Below, in pieces: positions 21,244 through 32,734 of a DNA stretch of 60,000 nucleotides. The stretch spans positions 29,037,254 to 29,097,253 of the forward strand of contig NC_087065.1 in assembly GCF_963678635.1 (NCBI RefSeq). The letters are read 5' to 3'. Under the pieces are notes generated by a model that did not search any database, had not been told where the DNA came from, and saw only the letters and a list, made by a program, of their open reading frames with translations. Position 1 is the first letter of the stretch, and each line of letters begins with the position of its first letter. Origin of the DNA: Symsagittifera roscoffensis (taxonomy: Eukaryota; Xenacoelomorpha; Acoela; Convolutidae). Both the position numbers and the translations under genes were made by a program.

Positions 21244-23372
21244 TCCTTCAAAATTCGGTAAAATTTCCTAAAATCATTCAAAATCTCCAATCATTAGCAA
21301 AGTCTGAATCCGTAGATAATCAGATGAGCAATTGATTACAGGTACCGTGGCCACAAGTTTCAAAATAGTTACAGCTTACAGCTACAAGTTTCGAAGAAAG
21401 AGATTTTGCCAGTCGGAAATTCACCGAATTAAACAAATAACCTCTGGAGCTTAAAGAAATCTGAGTATATACCGGATCGAACGTACTTTGGCGATAAAGT
21501 AGCTACATCTGTCGAAAAAGCTGAACTTTTCAATAACTTTTTCCAAAGTGTGTTCCACATGGGAGTCCATGATACGCTAGACCGAAATATAAACAAAACC
21601 GCTTGCACTATTAACAAAATTGAGTTAACTGAGATCCAAATTTCAATTTTACTAACGTCGATTGATCCAAAAAAAAGCATGTGGTTCTGACAAAATAGGA
21701 AACGAAATACTCCTAAACCTCAGCTCTGCTTCAGTGAAATCTCTGTCTTTAAAATTTCAAACAAGCCTAAGCAAAGGAGTTTTTCCGTCAGTTTGGAAAA
21801 GGGGACAAATATCACCGATTTTAAAAAAAAAATGATAAAGGAAATATTGAGAAGTATCGACTCATAACTCTGTTATGCAACATATCAAAAATTTTCGAGA
21901 AAAATATTTTCAAGAAACTGTACTCAATTGAAAAAGCGTTTGACGAAGTGTAACATATTATTTTGTTAGAAAATTCTAAAATACGATTATTGGAGGAAAT
22001 TTTTGGCCATGTTGGAAAGCTACTTAAATTACCGAAAGCAGTATGTCAAAATTGGGCAATCAAAATCAACAATGCTTGACGAGACCAGTGGTGTACCTCA
22101 GGGTTCGCTACTGGGACTACTCATGTTCATTATATGGATTAACGATATAACTGAAAATGTTAACTCATTCGCCCCAGGATATGCAGATGATTACAAATTT
22201 CTTAGCACTAAGAATGAAATGTTTCAGGATGATATCAGTCAACTTCAAATTTGGTGCGAACAAAATCATATGTCTCTTAATGCCGATAAGTGTAATATGT
22301 TGAACTTTAAAGGCAATCAGAAAACGGAAGTTTGCGAAAAACAAGTGAAATCTGAAGAAATCAGAAAGATCTAAGACTAATCGTCACCCAGAAATTGACT
22401 TGGCTGGAAAATGCAAAAAGATGATTAACGAAGGCGACAAAATTGTTACTTTTTATGAAAGGAAATTTTTCATCCAAAACAAGCATCAGAGCAAAAATCA
22501 ATTGTTACACTGGGTATGTAGTTCCCATTCTGACTTATGGCTCACAAGCGGTATATTATAACAAATCAGTGTTGAAAATCATTGAAAAAGTGCAATCGAG
22601 GGTAATGTTTTGGATATATGGTTACAATTCTTCATATGAACAAGATTGAAACAGCTAATCTACTGTCAGTGTCCACATATATGGAGTTGCACGACATATT
22701 GCTCTTCTGGAAAATTAACTGCGTTAGTTACGATATAGGAGTGGTTCAAAATCTAAGTTGGAACATGAATCAAACAACTCGACAAGGAAATAACAAGGAA
22801 TTCGAAGTGCCAAAACATCGATCATGCAAAAGTGATAAAAATTTCTGGAAAAGGGCAGCTTTGCTATATAACATTTTCTCACAAAAAAGAGACTTTAGCG
22901 ACGCAACAAATCTAAAACAAAATTTAACACGAGTATATTGGAATTACGTGGAAACGCAGTGCAACAAACTAGTCCCGTGCACTTGGCGCATCCTCTGTCC
23001 CTGCCGACAATGCAATCCAGCTGGAAAACTCATTTAAACTGATAAGTGAGGGGTCACACCCGTGGGACTACCCAGAAGCCTATCCTACTACTACTACTAC
23101 TACCATCTGTGAAAGTATCAAAATTTGGTTTCAATGATTTACCATTGTAATTCGGATCTGAAAATTCCCTGTTTCTCATCTGCACTGTTTTGCATCGTAG
23201 TGAATTTTTTTCTTGAATAAGCGGAATAAAAAATTGTTCTTGCAATGTGAAACATTCGCAACGAGAAAATGGAAATAATCAGTGTGAAATTTTAAACTCA
23301 ACTCAGACGTTTCTTACTTATTCACGCGAAGTGGAAAACTTAGTGCAGATAAGGAAAACTGGCATTTTCAAG
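21244..23372 (+). mobile_element. LINE-1 unit C
   Basis: About 2.13 kb. It carries the shared RT deletion and stop, a longer open stretch at 22003-22374 (GVPQGSLLG and GYADDYKFLS, an intact YADD box), and the C-terminal region at 22618-23037 ending CNPAGKLI. A (CTA)n tail at about 23085-23103 is followed by the common spacer. Confidence 0.85.
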
Positions 23373-25477
23373 TCCTTCGAAATTCAGTAAAATTTCCTAA
23401 AATCATTCAAAATATCCAATCATTAGCAAAGTCTGATTCCGTAGATAATCAGATGAGCAATTGATTACAGGTACCATGGCCACAAGTTTCAAAATAGTTA
23501 CAGCTTACAGGTACAAGTTTCGAAGAAAGAGTTTTTGCCAGTCGGAACTTCACCGAATTCAACAAACAACTCTGGAGCTTAAGGAAATCTGAGTATATAC
23601 CGGATCGAATGTACTTTGGCTATAAAGTAGCTACATCTGTCGAAAATCTGAACTTTTCAATATTTTTCCAAAGTGTGTTCCACATGGGAGTCCATGATAC
23701 GCTAGACCGAAATAGAAACAAAACCGCTTGCACTATTAACAAAATTGAGTTAACTGAGATCCAAATTTCAATTGTACTAACGTCGATTGATCCAAAAAAA
23801 GCATGTGGTTCTGACAAAATAGGAAACGAAATACTCCTAAACCTCAGCTCTGCTTCAGTGAAATCTCTGTCTTTAAAATTTCAAACAAGCCTAAGCAAAG
23901 GAGTTTTTCCGTCAGTTTGGAAAAAGGGACAAATATCACCGATTTTCAAAAGAAGTGATAAAGGAAATATTGAGAAGTATCGACCCATAACTCTGTTATG
24001 GAACATATCAAAAGTTTTCGAGAAAAATATTTTCAAGAAACTGTACTCAATTGAAAAAGCGTTTGATGAAGTGTAACATAAAATTTTGTTACAAAAGTCC
24101 AAAATACGATTATTGGGGGAAAATTTTAGGCCATATTGGAAAGCTACTTAAATGACCCAAAGCAGTATGTCGAAATTGGGCAATCAAAATCAACAATGCT
24201 TGACGAGACCAGTGGTGTACCTCAGGGTTCGCTACTGGGACTACTCATGTTCATTATATGGATTAACGACATAACTGAAAATGTTAACTCATTCGCCCCA
24301 GGATATGCAGATGATTACAAATTTTTTAGCACTAAGAATGAAATGTTTCAGGATGATATCAGTCAACTTCAACTTGGTGCGAACAAAATCATATGTCTCT
24401 TAATGCTGATAAGTGTAATATGTTGAACTTTAAAGGCAATCATAAAACGGAAATTTGCGAATAACAAGTTAAATCTGAAGAAATCAGAAAGATCTAAGAC
24501 TAATCGTCACCCAGAAATTGTCTTGGCTGGAAAATGCAAAAAGATGATTAACGAAGGCGACAAAATTGTTACATTTTATGAAAGGAAATTTTTCATCCAA
24601 AACAAGCATCAGAGCAAAAATCAATTGTTACACTGGGTATGTAGTTCCCATTCTGACTTATGGCTCACAAGCGGTATATTATAACAAATCAGTGTTGAAA
24701 ATCATTGAAAAAGTGCAATCGAGGGTAATGTTTTGGATATATGGTTACAATTCTTCATATGAACAAGATTGAAACAGCTAATCTACTGTCAGTGTCCACA
24801 TATATGGAGTTGCACGACATATTGCTCTTCTGGAAAATTAACTGCGTTAGTTACGATATAGGAGTAGTTCAAAATCTAAGTTGGAGCACGAATCAAACAA
24901 CTCGACAAGGAAATAACAAGGAACTCGAAGTGCCAAAACATCGATCATGCAAAAGTGATGAAAATTTCTGGAAAAGAGCAGCTTTGCTATTAAACATTTT
25001 GTCACAAAAAACTGACTTTAGCGACGCAACAAATCTGAAACAAAATTTAACACGAGTATATTGAAATTACGTGGAAACGCAGTGCAACAAACTAGTCCCG
25101 TGCACTTGGCGCATCCTCTGTCCCTGCCGACAATGCAATCCAGCTGGAAAACTCATTTAAACTGATAAGTGAGGGGTCTACCCAGAAGCCTATCCTACTA
25201 CTACTACTACCATCTGTGAAAGTATCAAATTTTGGTTTCAATGATTAACCATTGTAATTCGGATCTGAAAATTCCCTGTTTCTCATCTGGACTGTTTTGC
25301 ATCGTGGTGAATTTTTTCTTGAATAAGCGGAAAAAAAACTGTTCTTGCAATGTGAAACATTCGCAACGAGAAAATGGAAATAATCAGTGTGAAATTTTGT
25401 ACTAAACTCAGACGTTTCTTACTTATTCACGCGAAGTGGAAAACTTAGTGCAGATAAGGAAAACTGGCATTTTCAAG
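23373..25477 (+). mobile_element. LINE-1 unit D
   Basis: About 2.1 kb. An open stretch at 23609-24076 runs from the N-terminal thumb-side region through KYRPITLLWN to SIEKAFDEV and the shared stop. Motif B and YADDYKF lie in 24136-24426, where a frameshift alters the following residues. The C-terminal region, (CTA)n tail and spacer follow. Confidence 0.85.
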
Positions 25478-27420
25478 TCCTTCAAAATTCAGTAAAATTT
25501 CCTCAAATCATTCAAAATCTCCAATCATTAGCAAAGTCTGATTCCGTAGATAATCAGATGAGCAAATGATTACAGGTACCGTGGCCACAAATTTCAAAAT
25601 AGTTACAGCTTACAGCTACAAGTTTCGAAGAAAGAATTTTTGCCAGTCGGAAATTCACCGGATTAATCAAATAACTCTGGAGCTTAAGGAAATCTGAGCT
25701 TATACCGGATAGAATGTACTTTGGCGATAAAGTAGCTACATCTGTCGAAAAAGCTGAACTTTTCAATAACTTTTTCCAAAGTGTGTTCCACATGGGAGTC
25801 CATGATACGCTAGACCGAAATATAAACAAAACCGCTTGCACTATTAACAAAACTGAGTTAACTGAGATCCAAATTTCAATTGTACTAACGTCGCTTGATC
25901 CAAAAAAGCACGTGGTTCTGACAAAATAGGAAAAGAAATACTCCTAAACCTCAGCTCTGCTTCAGTGAAATCTCTGTCTTTAAAATTTCAAACAAGCCTA
26001 AACAAAGGAGTTTTTCCGTCAGTTTGGAAAATGGGACAAATATCACCGATTTTCAAAAAAGGTGATAAAAGAAATATTGAGAAGTATCGACCCATAACTC
26101 TGTTATGGAACATATCAAATTTTTCGAGAAAAAATTATTTTCAAGAATTTGTACTGAATTGAAAAAGCGTTTGACGAAGTGTAACATAATATTTTGTTAC
26201 AAAATTCCAAAAAACGGTTATTGGAGGAAATTTTTTGGCCATATTGGAAAGCTACTTAAATGACCGAAAGCAGTATGTCAAAATTGGGCAATCAACATCA
26301 ACAATGCTTGACGAGACCAGTGGTGTACCTCAGGGTTCGCTACTGGGACTACTCATGTTCATTATATGGATTAACGATATAACTGAAAATGTTAACTCAT
26401 TCGCCCCAGGATATGCAGATGATTACAAAGTTCTTAGCACTAACAATGAAATGTTTCAGGATGATATCAGTCAACTTCAAATTTGGTGCGAACAAAATCA
26501 TATGTCTCTTAATGCTGATAAGTGTAGTATGTTGAACTTTAAAGGCAATCACAAAACGGAAACTTGCGAAAAACAAGTGAAATCTGAAGAAATCAGAAAG
26601 ATCTAAGACTAATCGTCACCCAGAAATTATCTTGGCTGGAAAATGCAAAAAGATGAGTAAAGAAGGCGACAAAAGTGCTACTTTTTTATTAAAGGAAATG
26701 TTTAATCCAAAACAAGCATCAGAGCAAAAATCAATTGTTACACTGGGTAATGTAGTTCCCATTCTGACTTATGGCTCACAAGCGGTATATTATAACAGTT
26801 CAGTGTTAAAAATTATTGAAAAGTGCAATCGAGAGCAATGTCTTGGATATATGGTTACAATTCTTCATATGAACAAGATTGAAAACAACTAATCTACTGC
26901 CAGTGTCCACATATATGGAAATGCACGACATATTGCTCTTCTGGAAAATTAACTGCAGTAGTTACGATATAGCAGCGGCTCAATATCTAAGTTGGAACAC
27001 GAATCAAACAACCCGACAAGGAAATAACAACGAATTCGAAGTGCTAAATCATCGATTAAGCAAAAGTGATGAAAGTTTCTGGAAAAAAGCAGCTTTGCTA
27101 TGAAACATTTTCTCACAAAAAGTTGACTTTAGCGACGCAACAAATCTGAAACAAAATTTAGCACGAGTATATTGGAATTACGTGGAAACGCAGTGCAACG
27201 AACTAGTCCCGTGCACTTGGCGCATCCTCTGACCCTGCCGACAATGCAATCCAGCTGGAAAACTCATTTAAACTGATAAGTGAGGGATCACACCCGTGGG
27301 TCTACCCAGAAGCCTATCCTATTACTACTACTACTACCACCATCTGTGAAAGTATCAAAATTTGGTTCCAATGATTTACCATTGCAATTCGGATCTGAAA
27401 GTTCCCCGTTTCTCATCTGC
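25478..27420 (+). mobile_element. LINE-1 unit E
   Basis: Carries the shared deletion and stop, an extra frameshift at DPKKHVVLTK (25714-25929), and motif B/C in 26235-26606 (GVPQGSLLG, GYADDYKVLS). The 3' spacer is cut short at 27420, where unit F begins, so about 200 bp present between other units are missing here. Confidence 0.85.
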
Positions 27421-29370
27421 AAAATCTCCAATCATTAGCAAAGTCTGATTCCGTAGATAATCAGATGAGCAAATGATTACAGGTACCGTGGCCACAAATT
27501 TCAAAATAGTTACAGCTTACAGCTACAAGTTTCGAAGAAAGAGTTTTTGCCAGTCGGAAATTCACCGGATTAATCAAATAACTCTGGAGCTTAAGGAAAT
27601 CTGAGCTTATACCGGATAGAATGTACTTTGGCGATAAAGTAGCTACATCTGTCGAAAAAGCTGAACTTTTCAATAACTTTTTCCAAAGTGTGTTCCACAT
27701 GGGAGTCCATGATACGCTAGACCGAAATATAAACAAAACCGCTTGCACTATTAACAAAACTGAGTTAACTGAGATCCAAATTTCAATTGTACTAACGTCG
27801 CTTGATCCAAAAAAGCACGTGGTTCTGACAAAATAGGAAAAGAAATACTCCTAAACCTCAGCTCTGCTTCAGTGAAATCTCTGTCTTTAAAATTTCAAAC
27901 AAGCCTAAACAAAGGAGTTTTTCCGTCAGTTTGGAAAATGGGACAAATATCACCGATTTTCAAAAAAGGTGATAAAAGAAATATTGAGAAGTATCGACCC
28001 ATAACTCTGTTATGGAACATATCAAATTTTTCGAGAAAAAATTATTTTCAAGAAACTGTACTCAATTGAAAAAGCGTTTGACGAAGTGTAACATAATATT
28101 TTGTTACAAAATTCCAAAAAACGGTTATTGGAGGAAATTTTTTGGCCATATTGGAAAGCTACTTAAATGACCGAAAGCAGTATGTCAAAATTGGGCAATC
28201 AAAATCAACAATGCTTGACGAGACCAGTGGTGTACCTCAGGGTTCGCTACTGGGACTACTCATGTTCATTATATGGATTAACGACATAACTGAAAATGTT
28301 AACTCATTCGCCCCAGGATATGCAGATGATTACAAATTTCTTAGCACTAACAATGAAATGTTTCAGGATGATATCAGTCAACTTCAAATTTGGTGCGAAC
28401 AAAATCATATGTCTCTTAATGCTGATAAGTGTAGTATGTTGAACTTTAAAGGCAATCACAAAACGGAAACTTGCGAAAAACAAGTGAAATCTGAAGAAAT
28501 CAGAAAGATCTAAGACTAATCGTCACCCAGAAATTATCTTGGCTGGAAAATGCAAAAAGATGAGTAAAGAAGGCGACAAAAGTGCTACTTTTTTATTAAA
28601 GGAAATGTTTAATCCAAAACAAGCATCAGAGCAAAAATCAATTGTTACACTGGGTAATGTAGTTCCCATTCTGACTTATGGCTCACAAGCGGTATATTAT
28701 AACAGTTCAGTGTTAAAAATTATTGAAAAGTGCAATCGAGAGCAATGTCTTGGATATATGGTTACAATTCTTCATATGAACAAGATTGAAAACAACTAAT
28801 CTACTGCCAGTGTCCACATATATGGAAATGCACGACATATTGCTCTTCTGGAAAATTAACTGCAGTAGTTACGATATAGCAGCGGCTCAATATCTAAGTT
28901 GGAACACGAATCAAACAACCCGACAAGGAAATAACAACGAATTCGAAGTGCTAAATCATCGATTAAGCAAAAGTGATGAAAGTTTCTGGAAAAAAGCAGC
29001 TTTGCTATGAAACATTTTCTCACAAAAAGTTGACTTTAGCGACGCAACAAATCTGAAACAAAATTTAGCACGAGTATATTGGAATTACGTGGAAACGCAG
29101 TGCAACGAACTAGTCCCGTGCACTTGGCGCATCCTCTGACCCTGCCGACAATGCAATCCAGCTGGAAAACTCATTTAAACTGATAAGTGAGGGATCACAC
29201 CCGTGGGTCTACCCAGAAGCCTATCCTATTACTACTACTACTACCACCATCTGTGAAAGTATCAAAATTTGGTTCCAATGATTTACCATTGCAATTCGGA
29301 TCTGAAAGTTCCCCGTTTCTCATCTGCACTGTTTTGCATCGTAGTGAATTTTTTCTTGAATAAGCGGAAT
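27421..29370 (+). mobile_element. LINE-1 unit F, near-identical duplicate of E
   Basis: Offset from unit E by 1907 bp, with only about ten visible differences over 1.9 kb and the same private frameshift at DPKKHVVLTK, so E and F are products of one recent tandem duplication. The unit's 3' spacer is interrupted after GCGGAAT at 29370 by LINE-2. Confidence 0.87.
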
Positions 29371-30992
29371 CAGTGACTATGAAACAAACGGCATTGATTT
29401 TTGTTTTGATACACCTTATAAAACCGACCATTTTGCTTGATTTATTATGACGGATATAAAATGCGGCAAAAGTTTACCGAGGATAATTTCGACTTTCAAA
29501 AAAAAATTATCTGAAAAATGAATTATGCAATACACTCTCCGCTCTTCCTTGGTATCTCTTATATCAATGTACAGACGCACAAAAACATGTTCTCGACGAT
29601 GATTTATTTAATTTCTAGTGCTCTTCAGCAACATGCTCCTATCGAAAAAAAATTTGTTCGTAATTTTAAACCAAAAAATGTGTTGAAAACGGAATGGTTC
29701 GATTCAGAGTGTCAGCAATTGTTGATTAAGAAACAGAATCCATTCAAATCATATCGCAGTCAAAGCAAAAGCGATAATTGGTCAAAGTACCAGTTTTACG
29801 TAATCAAATGAGCCAATTGATTAGAAGTAAATAACTCGATCATTCAAAAAATTGTTTTTCACTTCTCAGCACTATCCAACAATAATGGAAATATATTAAC
29901 CAAGTTAGATGTACATGTTCTGGCAACAATCGAATTACAGTTCTACGAAATTCCGTCAGTGAAATGATAACCCAAGACAAAAAAATTGCCAATCATTTAA
30001 ATTATATTTTTTCAATCTTAGGCGAATTTTTCGGCGCTAAAAAGCCTCCGAATTACAACAAATCTGCTTCTGAATCTGCGCGTCTCCATTTTCAACACAT
30101 TACAGTGAAGCAATGCTTTGATATAGTTCGAAAAATTAATGTCAGAAAACCTCTCGGACCTTGTACCGTACCTGCTTGGGCAATCATTGACGGTCAATCA
30201 GTTATAGTTCCACATTTGTTTTTTGTCATAAATACTTGCTAAGATGAGAACATTTTCCCGATTGAACTGAAAAAAGCACATGTAACCCCTTTGTTTAGAA
30301 AAATGGATGCAAAAAATTATCGGCCAATATCAATAACTTGTGCTTTTTCTAAAATTTTTGAAAAAATTTTGCATGCCTAAATAACAGAACATCTTGACAA
30401 ATTTCAAATAATGACACCATTTCAATTCGGATTTCGCAAAAACATTTCAACACAAGATGCTCTTGCTTATGTGACAGAAAGTATTCGAAATCAAATAGAT
30501 TCAAAAAAAATCGTACATGCAGCTTTATTAGATCTGTCCAAGGCTTTTGATTCTGTTTCGCATGAAGTCTTAATTGAAAAAATGCTTTCTCTCGGTTTTA
30601 CAAATGGAGCAATTGCTTTAATTGCTAGCTTCCTAAACAAACTCGTTCAAAGAGTAAACGTCAATGGAATCTTTTCAGACTGGATTGAAATCAAACGAGG
30701 TTTGAGAAATCAAACGAGGATTGAAATCAAACAAGAGCGATTATATGAAGGTTGTACTTTAGTTCAATATGCTGACGACTGTATGGTTTTTTCCTCTTCT
30801 ATAACTTCTGAGGATGCTTTGAATCGATTGCAAAAATCACTCAATAATCTAACGGAATTTTTTGCAGAGAACCAATTGAATCTGAATGCATCTAAATCGG
30901 AATTTATAACATTTTGTCAAAAAAGGATAGCAAAAATGTAGATACTGATACAATAGTAATTAATGGGCATTATGTTGCCAAAAAATGAGAAT
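29371..30992 (+). mobile_element. LINE-2, left part (5'-truncated non-LTR retrotransposon, RT region)
   Basis: A second, different non-LTR element. The frame at 29518-29811 matches the linker after a lost endonuclease (TEWFDSECQQLLIKK). RT follows in 29964-30941: NYRPISITCAFSKIFEKIL, FQFGFRKNISTQDAL, LLDLSKAFDSVSHEVL (motif A Asp present) and QYADDCMVF (motif C). Motif B (GxPQG) is lost by an internal deletion between KRGL and GCTLVQYADD, and several stops interrupt the frame. The element is split at 30992 by the Gypsy insertion and resumes at 50643. Confidence 0.85.
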
Positions 30993-31915
30993 TGTAACAT
31001 TCGCCCGGAAGATACATATCGACGGATAACAAAACTAAGTCTTAAGACGACTGGCTAGCGTCTAAACAGAGCTTTGCATGTTTTTCACCGTCTCTACCAA
31101 GCCAGTACTTTTCGGTGGTCTTTCTTACATCAGGTCGACAAAAACGTTACTGTTCTCCGGCTTCGACCAGAACGCTCAAATTAACTGAATTACATGCAAA
31201 ATTAGTGAGCTCATGGCTGGGTCTCAGTATCCCCAGACCACGAGGTCACTCCTAAAAACAGGGCTACTACTTATTATATTACTATTGTTTTTGTTCAGTA
31301 GATAAAAACCATCATCTCCATCGAAGATGGATCAACCCTTTCCCCCAACTCCTAGCACCTCATCCTTGTCAAAACTAATCAAAATATCAGTTAAATTCAA
31401 GTCAGGACATGACAGGATGCTAAAAGTTTATGTGAGTTAATAAAAGTTTCCGTCCCGAGACCCTTCCGGATTCTTGAATCCGCTGAATCAAGCTCCTTAC
31501 TCTTGATTTCTTGCTAATCCGGAAGGCTGGTTCTCACCCTTCACCGTTGTTGGCAACGGCCTTGCAACTATTGTAGCAGCACAATAGTTGCAACTTGGAA
31601 CGTTCTCCGCTATTCTGTAGTTCGTTGTCGTTTTTCTTTAATCTCGATTTTCGTTCTGTTCGCAATCACAGATAAAAGTTGTTCTGTTTTTCACTCGCTT
31701 TTTGTTAAAATGGCCGTTTCAGCATTTCTCAGAAATGTGACGTCATCATTCGAATTTTTGAAAATTTAAAATACTAGAATATTCTAGCCCTCACCGTTTG
31801 GCTAAACGTTCCAATAACGTCGCTAATCCTTCGAAATCATCAACTCGGAAGGCTTACTGCTCAAAATTCGAATCCTGCATAAATTGCATTTTGGCCATTC
31901 TGGTCGAATGTCACA
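30993..31915 (-). repeat. 3' LTR of the giant Gypsy element
   Basis: The ends form a near-perfect inverted repeat: TGTAACATTCG at the left and CGAATGTCACA at the right. Inside are a full TGACGTCA site (31738-31745) and three successive inverted repeats: 31462-31472/31516-31526 (11 bp, built from the TCCGGATT motif), 31544-31549/31554-31559 (6 bp) and 31562-31574/31581-31593 (13 bp perfect stem, 6-nt loop). Confidence 0.95.
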
Positions 31916-31925
31916 TACTCCCCGG
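31916..31925 (-). promoter_or_regulatory. Candidate polypurine tract next to the 3' LTR
   Basis: Read on the minus strand the bases abutting the 3' LTR are GGGGAGTA, a short purine-rich run in the correct place for plus-strand priming. It overlaps one edge of the palindrome at 31922-31934. Confidence 0.5.
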
Positions 31926-32734
31926 ACAGTCCGGTCAATGTCCTCATTGAATCGCGCAATGTTCTAAATGGTTACAGTGTCATCGAACAGAATTTACAAA
32001 ATGCACGAAATTACTTTTACCTACGTCACATCGACTCACTGCAGAATATAAATGGCATCATACTACATCACTATAGCCTTCAAATTCTTTCATTAATCTG
32101 CACATTGAGGATATGACTTAAGATAAAACATATTTTCTGACTTCCAGTGTCAATGTCCCGATTGAAACTTTTTCTCCTAGATTTAAAAGGTGTTGGCTTG
32201 CAGGACAGTCCTGCCAACCAACAAGCTAAAATTATCCTACTATGCTCCTTCCCTTCGGAAATCTTGCTTGTTTATTGTCCTGAATATTAAAACCAAGAGA
32301 CCTTGTGGTTAGAAAGAACAATGCAACAACCTCCCTCCTCAAGAAGTTACTCAAGTTTTTCATGTCACCACAAAGTGATCAGTCTTCCTAAGTGATTAAA
32401 AACAATCATGCAGGCTGGAATATTTAAATATACTCTTCCCTCAAGCCTTTCTAAATAAATAATAAGTGAGTGTCTCTAAAGCCACTTCAACTAAAACCAA
32501 AATGCAAATTTATAAATGCAACAATTTCAAAACTCAACTAAATGTTTCAGTTTTCAATTACAACTTGGTTGCTTGGTTTCTCACTTGAGTTTTTCACACA
32601 CATAAAACAATTCTGAGTTTTAACTTTTCTTCATCATCCCTTTGTTCTCTTCTTTTTTCGTCGTTTAGAAGTTCTAAGACTTCTACATTCTTCTAATTTT
32701 CTTTCTTGTTGCCTCTTGTTTTCTCGACCATTCG
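31916..32734 (-). other. 3' non-coding region of the Gypsy element with two related palindromes
   Basis: No ORF. Two interrupted palindromes share the core GGACAGTCC: CCGGACAGTCCGG at 31922-31934 and GCAGGACAGTCCTGC at 32200-32214. The second extends outward to TGTTGG (32191-32196) and CCAACA (32218-32223), so the transcript could form a strong hairpin. The remainder is A+T rich. Confidence 0.55.
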
